Assembly (NCBI GenBank): GCA_964583615.1
Contig: CAZOWM010000014.1
Span: 6,280 to 70,279, forward strand
Origin: CAZOWM01 sp964583615
GTDB lineage: Bacteria; Spirochaetota; B62-G9; DRHN01
Length of the DNA stretch: 64,000 nt
Reading direction: 5' to 3'
A model generated the notes under the pieces. That model worked only from the letters and a program-made list of their open reading frames with translations. It searched no databases and had not been told where the DNA came from. The translations under genes and the position numbers were made by a program. Positions 9,401 to 20,226 of this stretch are shown here, one piece after another (the stretch's first letter is position 1; every line of letters starts with the position of its first letter).

Positions 9401-12400
9401 CGATACGGCGAAAATCAGGCGACACGGTCACCGGGTGGGCGTCATCCGGAACAGCGGTGTACTACGGGGAAAAGAGCACCGACGCGGACATCGAGCTCTA
9501 CGCAGGAGACGACTACTACAACCTCGTGTTCGATGGTGCAGGCATAGCCTTCACCAGCAGCGGGACGGTTGCTGTTGCGCACGATCTCACTGTGACCAAC
9601 GGGACGTTTGATCTTGAAACAAACGGTATTTCTGTTGGAAACGACGTCACAGTCAGCGCAGCGGGTGAGATCAAGGCGGGAACAGGAACTGTTTCGGTGG
9701 GAGCAGACCTCTCCGGTCTGGGTACGTTCAACGGACAGAGTGCTGCAGTGGACATTGACGGTTCTGTCACGATCAACAACTACAGCGCCACAACAGGGAC
9801 GACCACTGTTGGCGGCAGCTGGGATGTGGACAGTTTTGTTCACAATTCAGGGGCCGTTGTGTTCGACGGTGACGGCTCAGTAGCAGGAGAAACATTTTTC
9901 ACACTCCAGATAAGCGGGGGAAGTACAACCGCATCCGGTTCACTCTTGATCGAGGACAGCCTGAGCATATCCGCAGGCGCATTGCTTTCCCTCGGGGCAC
10001 ATGGCTCCACGGTTCTAGGAAACTGTACCGGAGCAGGCACGCTCCACGGTGGAAGCGCAACAGTCGACATAGGAGGAGACTTCAACCTGTCAAACTACAC
10101 CGCAACAAGCGAGTCCACTTACGTGGGCGGAAACTGGGGAGTGGCAGGCACCTTCACTCCCGGCAGCGGGAGCGTGATCTTCGACAGTAATGGCACTCTC
10201 AGCGTGAGCCCCACATTCTACAACCTCACGATCGGGGGAGGAGCGTCTCTCGATATTCAGAACAACAGTGTGTGGATCGACGGAACATTCGAAAACCAGG
10301 GGTTTGTTTCCAGGCGCGGCGGCTCCTATGTGAGTAAAAACGACTCAGACTCAGGGACAGTGGTGTATCAGATCATGTCCGGAAACATACAGTCATATTC
10401 AGGAGACGATTACTACAACCTCACCATAGACGGTCTCGGCCAGACGTTTTCCATGGGCGATGATCTCAATGTAAACGGAAACCTCAGCATAAATGTGGGC
10501 ATACTCAGCGCAAACGGCCACACCATTACCGTGGCAGGAAACTGGCACAACGCCGGCGCGTTCATGGCCGGGGGCGGAGCGGTTGTGTTTGACGATTCGC
10601 AGGTGATCACGACCATTTCAGGGACCACCACGTTTTACGACTTCACCTGTACCACTCCTGGAGAGACCATACGGTTTACTGAAGCAGTGACCCAGACAGT
10701 GTCAGGAACCTTTTTCATACAGGGTTCCGCACAAGACCTCATCACTCTCGAAAGCACAAATCCGTCCGTCTCATGGCGCATCAACAACTCAGGAGACTCG
10801 GAAAGCGTGTCCTATGCAGACGTGGAGCGAAGCGATGCGAGCCCTGGAAGTGAGATAAGCGCATCCATGAGCCTCAACTCAGGGAACAACACGAACTGGA
10901 GCTTTGCGGGCCAAATCATTACGTGGACCGGGACCACGGACACGGACTGGGGAGACAGTTCGAACTGGTCGCCTGCCGCGATCCCCGCAGGGCTCGACAG
11001 TGTCATTATTCCGGGCGGCACTCCGAACCCGTGCGCGCTCTTCAGCGACCGTTCTGTAGAGGATCTGGAGATACAGTCAGGCGGCATCCTCGATATCAAA
11101 GGGTATACGCTCACCATCAGCGGAAGCTTTGAAAACGAGGGAACCCTGAGAAGGCACGGAATGGCAAACCCGCTCGACGATCATTTCAGCAAAACTGATG
11201 CTGACTCCGGCACGGTCGTCTACTACAGCTCCGGCGCATATGTTCAGGATTATGGGGCCGAGGATTACTACAACCTCGAGCTCGACGGTGTTTCGATCAC
11301 TATCGAGAAGGCCTGCGACATAAACAACGACTTTGAGATGAAAAACAGCGCTGGTCTCGACACAGGATTGACAAACCGATCCGTGTCAGTGGGCGGGAGC
11401 TGGAAGAACAGTTCCGGAACATACACCGCCAATTCGGCAACGGTCTATTTCGACGACAGCGGCAGGATATCTGATGTGTACGGGAACACCACCTTTTACA
11501 ATTTCACCTGCACGACTCCTGGAAAAACCATCCGGTTCGAGGCGGGATCGAGGCAGACCATTGACAACGGCATTACCGTGCAGGGTGTTTCGGGAAACTA
11601 CATTGTTTTGAAGAGCATAACCGGTTCGCCCTGGGAGATTGACAATGCCGGAAACAGTGAAGACATCGACTATGCGGATGTGGAGGACAGCGAAGCGGCT
11701 CCTGCCGGTGGATCGGGCTTTGCAGTGGACGCGAGCAACTCCATCGACCGGGGCGATAACAACAACTGGAACTTTACCGGTTCCGCGGATTTTCTCACCT
11801 GGACCGGAACAAACAGCGCAGTGTGGAGCGATCCCGGAAACTGGGACCAGAGCGACGTTCCCGGGGTGGGAGACACCGTTATCGTCCCGAATGTTTCACC
11901 CAAACAGCAGCCTGTGCTCGACCTGCCGTCTGCAACGATAAAAAACCTGACCATACAGACCGGCGCAAGCTTCGATACCGGCGGAAACTCCCTTACCATA
12001 ACAGGCACGTATGAAAACGAAGGAACGCTCTACAGGCAGGGCAGTGATTATGTGAGCCAGACAGACATCGATTCTGGTTCAGTGCAGTACAGGACGTCCG
12101 GCGGCTCTGTTCAGAACTACGGCGATCCGGGCACCGATTATTACGAGATCGTGATAAACGGAGAATCGTTTTCTTCTGCAGGTGATCTCTCGATTGCAAC
12201 GGACCTGAGTTTCTCCTCAGGCGGTGCACTGTCAATGGGCGCACACGACCTTTTTGCTTCGGGAAGTGTGACCGGCACCGGGACGCTCAACGGTGGAACA
12301 GGGAACGTTCAGGTCTCCGGTTCGATGAATATGAGCAGCTTTACCGCAACAAATGGAACAACAACCGTGTCAGGAGACTGGAGCGTGGGGGCGTTTACCC

Positions 12401-15400
12401 ACAGCTCAGGCACGATTATTTTCGACAGTGATGGAAACGTGGGTGACGGCACGTTCTGGAACATTCAGGTGAACGAAGGGACGCGGACTGTGATAGGCAC
12501 CGTGTCCGTAGAAAATGACCTCATCATATCGAGCCTGGGTACGCTTTCCGGGAACGGGAACACGATATCCGTCGGCGGAGACTGGGACGATCTCGGTTCA
12601 TTCACGCACGGAAACGGCACGGTGAGCTATTTTGATTCAGGCAGGACCACGGTCATTTCAGGAGACAACTCCTTTTACAACTTTTCGTGCTCCACCCCGG
12701 GGAAAACAATAGAGTTTACAGCAGGCGACACACAGACAATACAGGGAAGCTTTACCGTACAGGGCGCTCTGGGAAACCCGGTCTCCTTGCAGAGCAGTTC
12801 GAGCGGAAGCGAGTGGTATATACACAATGCGGGTGATTCGGAAAATGTCGACTTTGTACGGGTGGGTGACAGCAACAACACTGCAGGCGCGACAAATATC
12901 ATTACCGCGGATGACAGCATTGACGACGGCAACAATACACACTGGACGATAAATCTCGTGGAGATCACGTGGTCAGGAGGAACACCCGGAAACGAGACCT
13001 CGTGGAACACTGCGGGAAACTGGGACCTCGGCATCGTGCCCACATCGTCCTACTCCGTCATCATCCCCGCGGGCGCATCCTCCATGCCGGTCCTCGATAC
13101 AGGTACAGTGACGGTGAAAAACCTGACAATCGAGACAGGGGCGAGCCTGGACACAGACGGAAACACGCTGGACATAACAAACTCCCTTGAGAACCGGGGA
13201 ACTTTGTACAGGCAGGGGGGAGACAGTGTCAACAAAACGGATTCTAATTCAGGCCTCGTTGTGTACCGCACCGCAGGGGGAGCGATTCAGACCGGGTACA
13301 CGGGACAGGACTACTACAGACTGCTTATCAATGAACCTTCCGCCACCTTTACTCTGGGAAGCGACCTTGACGTAAACGACGACCTGACTATCGCAGGGGG
13401 CACGCTCGATGCCGGAAGCAACAGCATTTTTGTAGCAGGGAACTGGTCTGTTGCGTCTGGAGCGGTCTTTGACTGCGGAACAGGAACAGCCGTGTTCAAC
13501 GGAACATCAGACCAGGCGCTCGAGCCGGGCGGTTCTGCCTTCAATCATCTGACAAAGCAGGGTGGCTCACGGCTCACCGTCACCACGAACAGTCTCACCG
13601 TGAACGGCACGCTCACGGTCGCTGCTGGGGACACGGTCGACATGAACGGGCTCGGTTTCTCCATCGGGACGTTCGTGGACAACGGCACCCTCGAGCTCGA
13701 CGGTACACAGTCTGTGCAGCAGATATCAAACATGGACACCGATTCCGGACTTGTCGTGTACAACGGGTCGTCAGGGGGCATAGTCCGCCTCGCCTGGTTT
13801 CATGATCTCGAGATAAACAAGAATGCCCGGACCTTCACCCTGAACGGAGCGATCGACGTAAACGGAGACCTTGCAATCTCTGCAGGAACACTTCGGACAA
13901 ACAGCAATGACATCACCGTGGACGGCGACTGGACGAACACCGGAGGCTTTATTCCAGGCTCTGGGGATGTGGTGTTTGCCACATCTGCGCTCTCCACGGT
14001 CACCGGGGACACGACCTTCAACAATTTCGTGTGCACCACACCCGGGAAGACGATCCGGTTCTTCGCCAGCTCCACACAGACCGTAAACGGAGTATTTCAG
14101 GTGCAGGGCGCCTCAGGAAACAATGTGATCCTCGAGAGCAGCTCTTCAGGAACACAGTGGAACATCGATGCGTCGGGGTCGGTGGTGACCTACGCGACGG
14201 TTCAGGACAGCGATGCCGGTGGAGGGAACACGGTTTCTGCTGCAAACTCCACGAACAGCGGGAACAACAACAACTGGGACTTCAACCCGGGAGTGACGAT
14301 CGTTTCCCGTGAGACCGAGGATTCCGACGGAAACGGGCAGATAGACAGAATCAAGTTCACCGCGTTCGAAGCCCTGAACGATGACTTCAGCAGCATTACT
14401 GTCACAGTATCCGGATTTGGAGGAATCGGGTACGAAACCGGAAGCGGCGTGAACGACGAAATCTTTTATGCCACTTTTACAGAGAGCGGATCGAACGACA
14501 CGGGGAGCACCCCTGACGTTCAGATAACCGCAAACACGAGCCTGAAGGACTCAGCAGGCGTGAAACCGGTCGTGGTTGACTCGAGCCCGGTCACTCCTGA
14601 TGACGGGGCGCTTCCTCTGGTGGAGAGCGTAAGCCCTGGTTCACTCACAGATTCCGAAATCGGAAGTGTGGACGTCACAATACTGTTCAGCGAAGCAATG
14701 GACACGGGAACGAATCCGTCTCAGACACTTTCAGGGCTCGTCACCGAATACACAATCAACGGGAGCTCGTGGGTGAACGGGAGCACGGAGTGGAGGGGAA
14801 GCTTCACGTTTTCGGACGACAACGAAGAGGACACAGGGACATACGAAGTGAGCGGTTTCTCAGACGCTGCGGGAAACGTCATGGCAGCCGACAGCAGCAA
14901 ATCGGTAAGCGTTGATACAAAAAACCCCACGCTGACGGTGGTGAGCATAGGGTCTGACAATGCGGATCCTGGGCGAGCGAAGGCGGGGGACACGGTGACG
15001 CTGAGCGTCACGGCGTCTGAGCCGCTTTCAGGGGCGCCGGTGGTGCAGATTGCGGGGCAGGCTGCGGACAGTGTGGTGGGCGGCGGGCCGTACACTGCGA
15101 CGCGTTTGATGCAGGCGGGGGACCCTGAAGGAGCGGTGGGGTTCAGCATCGACTTTGAGGATGCGGCGGGGAACCCGGGGGTCACGGTGAGTGTGACCAC
15201 GGATGCGACGGGTGTGGTGTATGACGAGTCGGTGCCCACGCTGACGGTGGTGAGCATAGGGTCTGACAATGCGGATCCTGGGCGAGCGANNNNNNNNNNN
15301 NNNNNNNNNNNNNNNNNNNNNNNNNNNNNNNNNNNNNNNNNNNNNNNNNNNNNNNNNNNNNNNNNNNNNNNNNNNNNNNNNNNNNNNNNTCACGGTGAGT

Positions 15401-16096
15401 GTGACCACGGATGCGACGGGTGTGGTGTATGACGAGTCGGTGCCGGCGATAAATAATGGAGTCGTTTCGACTCAGAACGATTACATAGACATCACGTTCA
15501 GCGAGGGAGTGTACAACACAGACACAGGAACGGGAGCACTCTCGGTATCAGATTTTACACTGTTGTTTTCTCAAAACGGAGGAGATGCAACCGGTGTGGT
15601 GATGACGGACATCACGAAAACCGGCGGCGGTCCTCTGACAGGCGGGGAGAGTGTGATACGGATCCACATCACTGTCACAGGAGTTTCATCAGGAGATGAG
15701 ACCGTCGAATTCACTCCGGCTGACGGGTCGTCGATATTCGACGTTGTGGGAAATGCCGCCGCAGTCACGGAAACCACAGGAGCCACCAGTCTACACAAGG
15801 GGCCCTTTGCCGAAGGAACGGTCATCATAAGAAACAACATCATCAATCCGCGTCGCGGTGAGGTCACGACGGTCAACATCACGGTTCAGAAACGTGAAAA
15901 GGTGACGGTGACGGTGTACGATCTTGCGGGAGACCCCGTAAAACAGCTCTATAGCACAACAGCAGACATCGGGTTGAACGAGGTGCCCTGGAACGGGAAG
16001 AACAAACGCGGAAAAAATGTCGTTCAGGGTGTGTACTACGTGGTCACGAAAATCGGAAAAAAGAGGTACGTGCACAAGGTACTCGTGGTCAGGTGA
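6493..16096 (+). CDS. Giant secreted repeat protein (DUF2341, LamG-like, beta repeats, Ig-like repeats, FlgD/CTD-like tail)
   Basis: The product exceeds 3,100 residues. ATG 6493 follows AAGGGG and gives a signal peptide ending near AEA before QEWYSPDW. In order there is a DUF2341 domain (about 40-130), a LamG-like concanavalin fold (135-300) and a carboxypeptidase-regulatory-like domain beginning IRGTVYTDEGSIP. A very long array of Gly/Ser/Thr/Asn-rich beta repeats (about 520-2600) follows. In it, a unit containing W-x-G...W-x-D..NW (near 9160, 10918, 11797 and 12964) and a unit FYNFTCTTPGKTIRF (near 8890, 10630, 11490, 12670 and 14010) recur. Next come Ig-like units with a near-identical 103-residue tandem repeat, broken by the N gap at 15290-15389. 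The last 90 residues (INPRRGEVTTVNI ... YYVVTKIGKK) resemble a FlgD Ig-like or secretion C-terminal domain. It is probably an adhesin or surface-layer protein, followed by a PorV-like barrel gene. Confidence 0.8.
14931..15445 (+). repeat. Near-identical 309-bp (103-residue) tandem repeats spanning a collapsed gap
   Basis: The sequence from 14931 recurs from 15240, an exact 309-bp period, up to the gap. The sequence resuming at 15390 matches the unit's end at 15182-15235. The encoded unit starts around LTVVSIGSDNADPGRA and ends with TTDATGVVYDESV, an Ig-like cell-surface repeat. The gap (15290-15389) is 100 N. If the repeats are exact, the true missing length is 201 bp plus a multiple of 309, and this also restores the reading frame between the two flanks. 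Confidence 0.85.
15290..15389. other. Assembly gap (100 N) inside tandem repeats
   Basis: Exactly 100 N. The gap lies between two copies of the 309-bp repeat, the usual cause of short-read assembly breaks. With 100 N the downstream part falls out of frame with the upstream part, so the placeholder length is wrong. Confidence 0.95.
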
Positions 16097-16183
16097 GCCC
16101 TGACCGGGTTTGGAGGGGCGGGGGAAGAATCGTGAACTGTTTTGTGTTATTCTTAGTACGAGGTTGTATCTGAGAGGACGGCT

Positions 16184-17356
16184 TTGAAAGGGATGAGAAA
16201 GACCATAGCAGTAATGATTTTTCTTCTTGCCCTGAGCACGAGCGCTGCGTTCTCATTCACGGGCGAGGCAGGACCTCCGATGCTCAAGATGGTCTACGGC
16301 TCCCGCGCACTCGGTATGGGGGGCGCGTTCAGCGCGGTTTCAGACGATGTGTACTACATCGACAGCAATCCTGCGGGGGGAAATGTGCAGAAGGTCTCCC
16401 AGCTGTCCCTTCTCCATCAGGAGTGGATAGAGGATACGAACTACGAAGCAATTCGGTTTTCCAGAGGGCTCTGGAACCGGTTTTTCATCGGGTTCGGATT
16501 TACCTATCTCTACATTCCTTTCACCTACTTCGATGAGTGCGGGTACGACAGCGGAGCAAGCGCCCTCATTTCTCAGGGACTCGGAGTGCTCAATCTCGGG
16601 TACAAATTGAGCACGTACGATATAACCATTTGCACGAATCTCAAGGTACTGTACAACAATGTTCCTTCCTCTCTGCTTGAAGCGCGGTACGGAAGTAATT
16701 TTGAGGATCAAAACTATCTTCTCTTCGCAGGTGACCTGGGCATTCTTGCGAGAACCGACATGTTGAAAAACTACATTGGTCCTGAGCCGAGCTTGTCGTT
16801 CGGGCTGGTGCTGAAAAACGTCGGATACTGTGAGGTGATAGAAAAGCTCCCCACTGAAGTGCATGCGGGGATTTCCTACAGGCCCATCAGGCCTCTTCTC
16901 ATATCGGTAGAAGGAGTCTATCCTCTATACGAGCCGGTCTACGGAGCGTTTGGTGCGGAATACGATTTCTGGAAGAAACTGTTTATACAGGGCGGCGTGA
17001 TGCTCAAGGAAAACCCGGTGTTTTCCGTAGGCGTGGGGTACAAACGCAGGGACCTCGAGATCAACATCTCCTATTCACCCAGTCTGGCTTTTCACAACAT
17101 GGTCAGCGTCTCTTTGAATTTCTTCATCGGATCAACCGAGGAAATGGAGAGGCAGAAAAGAATTGAGGCATACATGATTGTGGCTTTGGAGTATTTCGGA
17201 GAGAAGAAGTACGATGAAGCGATGGAGTTCGTTGCCAGGGTGCTCGAGCTGGACCCGAAAAACAAACGCGCGCTGGGCCTGAAAGAGACGATAGAGAAAA
17301 AGAAAAATCTCAAGGAAAAAGTAGACAACTTCAACAACGGATTATCTCAGGAATAG
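16184..17356 (+). CDS. PorV/UPF0164-family (TP_0548-like) outer-membrane beta-barrel protein
   Basis: The 390-residue protein has a signal peptide (cleaved near AAFSF) followed by MVYGSRALGMGGAFSAVSDDV and NPAGGNVQ. These are hallmark motifs of the PorV/PorQ and UPF0164 family, which are FadL-like barrels common in Treponema. Alternating beta strands fill about 60-310. The C-terminal 70 residues (from EEMERQKRIEAY) form a TPR-like helical extension with ALEYFGEKKYDEAMEFVARVLELDP. It lies 87 bases after the giant repeat protein and may assist its surface exposure, in the way PorV acts on type IX cargo; that is inference. A TTG at 16184 (after GAGAGGA) or ATG at 16193 may start it. Confidence 0.78.
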   Translation: MKGMRKTIAVMIFLLALSTSAAFSFTGEAGPPMLKMVYGSRALGMGGAFSAVSDDVYYIDSNPAGGNVQKVSQLSLLHQEWIEDTNYEAIRFSRGLWNRFFIGFGFTYLYIPFTYFDECGYDSGASALISQGLGVLNLGYKLSTYDITICTNLKVLYNNVPSSLLEARYGSNFEDQNYLLFAGDLGILARTDMLKNYIGPEPSLSFGLVLKNVGYCEVIEKLPTEVHAGISYRPIRPLLISVEGVYPLYEPVYGAFGAEYDFWKKLFIQGGVMLKENPVFSVGVGYKRRDLEINISYSPSLAFHNMVSVSLNFFIGSTEEMERQKRIEAYMIVALEYFGEKKYDEAMEFVARVLELDPKNKRALGLKETIEKKKNLKEKVDNFNNGLSQE

Positions 17357-17430
17357 TTTTTTCTATTTTCATTTGAAATATTATAATTATATGAGGATAA
17401 TATCACATCTGTGTAAAGAAGGGGGAACAG

Positions 17431-18471
17431 ATGGGGAAAAAAAGGTTCATCATGTTGTTCGTTGGGCTCTGTGCGGGACTCGTAGCGTTTTCCGGTTTTT
17501 GCGTTTCAGTCGATTGGGTGTCCGGAGATGTCGCATACAGGCATCTGCAAAATGATTGGGAAGAGCTCGATGTGGGGATGGGTCTTGCTTCCGGAGATAT
17601 CGTGAAGACAGGCATGAGCAGTGAGGCAACTCTGGTTGATGAAGGTACGGAAATATTCATACTGGAGAACTCCACCTTTACCGTGTCTGAGAAATATGTG
17701 GATGAAAAAAGGAAACCGGGCTTCATGCTCTTTCTTGGGAGAATGAGGTTTAAACTTACGCGTGGCAGCAAAGAGGAGCCGGAAATACAAACCCAGACCG
17801 TCAACCTGACGATTCGGGGAACGGAATTCGAGGTGGGGTCCGGGTACGACGGCTCGACGCTGGTGGTGATCGAGGACGGAGTGGTCGCGGTAAAGGGAAA
17901 CACGCGGGAGCTGGTGCTCGAGAAAGGCGAAGGAACAGAAGTGGCGTTCGGAGAAGAACCGACTGAAAAATTTGAAGTGATGACCAGGGTGATCGACTGG
18001 AACGACTGGTTGAAGCTGTCGAAGGAAGCTGTCGAAGGAAATGAAGGCGCGCTCCTCGAGAAAATCCTCGCCAGGTTCAGGGAAATAGAGGGAGAGATAC
18101 GCGAAAATGAGAAAATCAGGGAAGACGCACTCAAACAAAAGGAAGAATACCTGAAAAAACGTGACGAGTATCTCGCGCAGGAAAAACAGCAGGAAGCCAC
18201 CGAGTATTCCAAAAGGGGACGGAGTGTCAGTAAAACAGCCTTTCACGCGTTCGTCAATATCCGTTTTCTGGCGCTCTCCTGCATCGGCCTTGTCGATCTT
18301 GCAGACAGTGTCTATTCAGGTGTTGAGGCTCCTGAGAAGGAACTGACAGATACGTACGATGAAATCCGTTCGATCTACGCACAGATAGAGGAAAAGTATG
18401 TGTTCGAGGGAGATAGGGAGCGTCTGGAGAAAAAGGCAGAAGAAAAAAGAGGATGCAAAAAGCTCTTTTAA
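17431..18471 (+). CDS. FecR-domain protein with C-terminal coiled coil
   Basis: The 346-residue exported protein has a signal peptide (about 1-29). A FecR domain follows: GDVAYRHLQNDWEELDVGMGLASGDIVKTG is spread over 32-62, and the core VNLTIRGTEFEVGSGYDGSTLVVIEDGVV lies around 127-155. Downstream is a highly charged coiled coil (about 205-265, rich in E and K) and a tail of moderate hydrophobicity. FecR domains in such stand-alone proteins are periplasmic and often bind glycans or partner lipoproteins; this one has no sigma factor nearby. AAGGGGG lies just before the ATG. It heads a closely packed run of envelope genes up to MurJ. Confidence 0.82.
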   Translation: MGKKRFIMLFVGLCAGLVAFSGFCVSVDWVSGDVAYRHLQNDWEELDVGMGLASGDIVKTGMSSEATLVDEGTEIFILENSTFTVSEKYVDEKRKPGFMLFLGRMRFKLTRGSKEEPEIQTQTVNLTIRGTEFEVGSGYDGSTLVVIEDGVVAVKGNTRELVLEKGEGTEVAFGEEPTEKFEVMTRVIDWNDWLKLSKEAVEGNEGALLEKILARFREIEGEIRENEKIREDALKQKEEYLKKRDEYLAQEKQQEATEYSKRGRSVSKTAFHAFVNIRFLALSCIGLVDLADSVYSGVEAPEKELTDTYDEIRSIYAQIEEKYVFEGDRERLEKKAEEKRGCKKLF

Positions 18472-18518
18472 AACCCATGATCTGAATTGTACATATGTAC
18501 CAGTGCAAGCCGATCGCT

Positions 18519-19712
18519 ATGAAGCGAATTCCGAAAAAATCAGTCATTTTTATCATTTTCTTCTTGTGCTGCATTCAAATGTATGCGCAGGAGGCTTATT
18601 TTGACGAAGAAGATGAATTTCTCTATCCTGATTTCACTGTTGAGCACCTTCACGATGAAACGGCACCCGACGACGTAATTCTGCCGTTTATCTTCAACGG
18701 ATACCTCTATTCGTTTTCTCTCGGGAACGGAACTCCTCTCTGGAGAATATTCATCGGGGGCGACCTCAGAAACCCCTTCAGTGTACGAAGCGGCACTCTG
18801 TATTTTTACGACATATACAACAGACTGTATTCCATGGAGCTTTCAGGAGGAAAGCTCGCCTGGAAGACTGAGATTCGTTCCGAAATCATCGGAAAACCGT
18901 GTATATACGAAGACCTCGTAATCGTGTCGACACAGAAAGGAACCATCTATTTGATCGATTCTGACAACGGTAGAGTTATCTACGAGTACGAAAGCAAGGG
19001 CGAGATGAGCGCGCGTTTGAACCTTTTTCAAAATCTCGTTGTTGCCTCGTACAAGAATGGACAGATCGTTGCCTACGACATCGCTACGGGAGCGGCCGAG
19101 TGGATGTTTACCGCCGGAGGGATCATAAACACCGCTCCGGTTATCGAGGATGGGAGGATGTTCTTCGGTGCCTGGGACGACACCTTCTATGTCATCAATG
19201 CGGTCAACGGAAAACTGATATGGAAGACGTATGTCGGTGAAAATATATCGAGAGATTTTATGGTTTTTGAAAACGAAATAATCCTGTTTTTTTCGAAAGG
19301 GCAGATCCTTGGTCTCAACAGGTACAACGGAGATATCGAATGGGTGAAATATTTCGTGAATATCGAATTCAACTTCAACTATTTTGCAGGAAAGGACAAG
19401 TTTTTCATCTTCGTTCCCGAACTGATCGCAATGGACCCCGAAGACGGCGGCACAATATTCAGTTACAAGGAGCGTGCTTTTTATTTCTACAAGGAAATGC
19501 TTTTTGAAAATATGATCGAAGGGAAACACCGCCTGACGGACATGGAGAAACTGGAGTTCCTCTCGGACGTGTATTTCTCAGTGAACACGTACCCGCTTCT
19601 CCCACCGGTTACCGAAAAAGGGGAGCTTTCCTATTTTGTTGCCGATGATTCATATTTGTATGTATACGACATTGAAAAAGATTTTTTCATTGTAAAATAC
19701 AAGCTTGATTGA
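18519..19712 (+). CDS. PQQ-like/BamB-like beta-propeller, exported
   Basis: The product starts MKRIPKKSVIFIIFFLCC and has a signal peptide cleaved near YAQ. The earlier in-frame ATG at 18495 would add eight residues before the signal and neither has a clear ribosome binding site. Repeated blades carry the PQQ-type pattern: GTPLWRIFIGGDL, GGKLAWKTEI, TGAAEWMFTAGG, NGKLIWKTYVG and NGDIEWVKYFV. This is an outer-membrane-assembly-type (BamB-like) propeller likely to scaffold protein interactions in the periplasm rather than a quinoprotein enzyme. It lies between the FecR protein and a lipoprotein in one operon. Confidence 0.75.
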   Translation: MKRIPKKSVIFIIFFLCCIQMYAQEAYFDEEDEFLYPDFTVEHLHDETAPDDVILPFIFNGYLYSFSLGNGTPLWRIFIGGDLRNPFSVRSGTLYFYDIYNRLYSMELSGGKLAWKTEIRSEIIGKPCIYEDLVIVSTQKGTIYLIDSDNGRVIYEYESKGEMSARLNLFQNLVVASYKNGQIVAYDIATGAAEWMFTAGGIINTAPVIEDGRMFFGAWDDTFYVINAVNGKLIWKTYVGENISRDFMVFENEIILFFSKGQILGLNRYNGDIEWVKYFVNIEFNFNYFAGKDKFFIFVPELIAMDPEDGGTIFSYKERAFYFYKEMLFENMIEGKHRLTDMEKLEFLSDVYFSVNTYPLLPPVTEKGELSYFVADDSYLYVYDIEKDFFIVKYKLD

Positions 19713-19722
19713 GGTGTGAGAT

Positions 19723-20199
19723 ATGAGATGTATGATAAAAGCTGTTGCAGTAGCACTCTGTGTCTGTATTTTCTCGTTATCTGCGTGTGTTTCCTTGAAG
19801 CGAAAGGCGGTGCCTGAAGAGGGGATGAAGGGAAAAATCGTACCGGTGGACCTGCACGGTGAAGAGTTGACGTATCCCGAACTGCAGAAGGTCATCATCA
19901 ACTGCGTGCCCCTGAAAGACGGCAGGCTCATGGAAGGACGTTCGATAACCGCAAATCCGGACAAAAGGGGCAATTTCATTGTAAACCTGAAACAAGGTGA
20001 ATATGCCGTGGAAATTTTTTTGAAAGGGTTTTTCGTGAAGAGTTTTCAGATCACCATTGAAGAAGGCACTGTCACAGACCTGGAAACACTGAAGCTTCGT
20101 GAGATTGAAGCAGGGAGCGGAGAACCGATAATGGGAGAGAGCGTCGATGGCATGATTCTCAATGAGGGAGACGTGAACATACAACCTCCCTCACAATAA
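19723..20199 (+). CDS. Small predicted lipoprotein
   Basis: This 158-residue protein has a lipoprotein signal ending LSAC (Cys22). It is followed by a single beta-rich domain resembling carboxypeptidase-regulatory or PEGA-like folds (NPDKRGNFIVNLKQGEYAVEI). GAGGTG precedes the ATG. It starts ten bases after the propeller gene and is followed by the PEGA protein, which has similar small beta domains, so a shared envelope complex is plausible. No enzymatic motifs were seen. Confidence 0.7.
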   Translation: MRCMIKAVAVALCVCIFSLSACVSLKRKAVPEEGMKGKIVPVDLHGEELTYPELQKVIINCVPLKDGRLMEGRSITANPDKRGNFIVNLKQGEYAVEIFLKGFFVKSFQITIEEGTVTDLETLKLREIEAGSGEPIMGESVDGMILNEGDVNIQPPSQ

Positions 20200-20226
20200 T
20201 ACAGAGAGCAGCACACATAAAAAAAA

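Noticed and set aside
8100..14300. CRISPR-like or satellite repeats
   Set aside because: The recurring sequences are degenerate at DNA level and all in one reading frame, so they are protein repeats. No short identical repeats with unique spacers were seen in the window.
18489..18500. Perfect palindrome GTACATATGTAC between the FecR and propeller genes
   Set aside because: It is short, AT-rich and lacks any promoter or partner copy; chance is a sufficient explanation.
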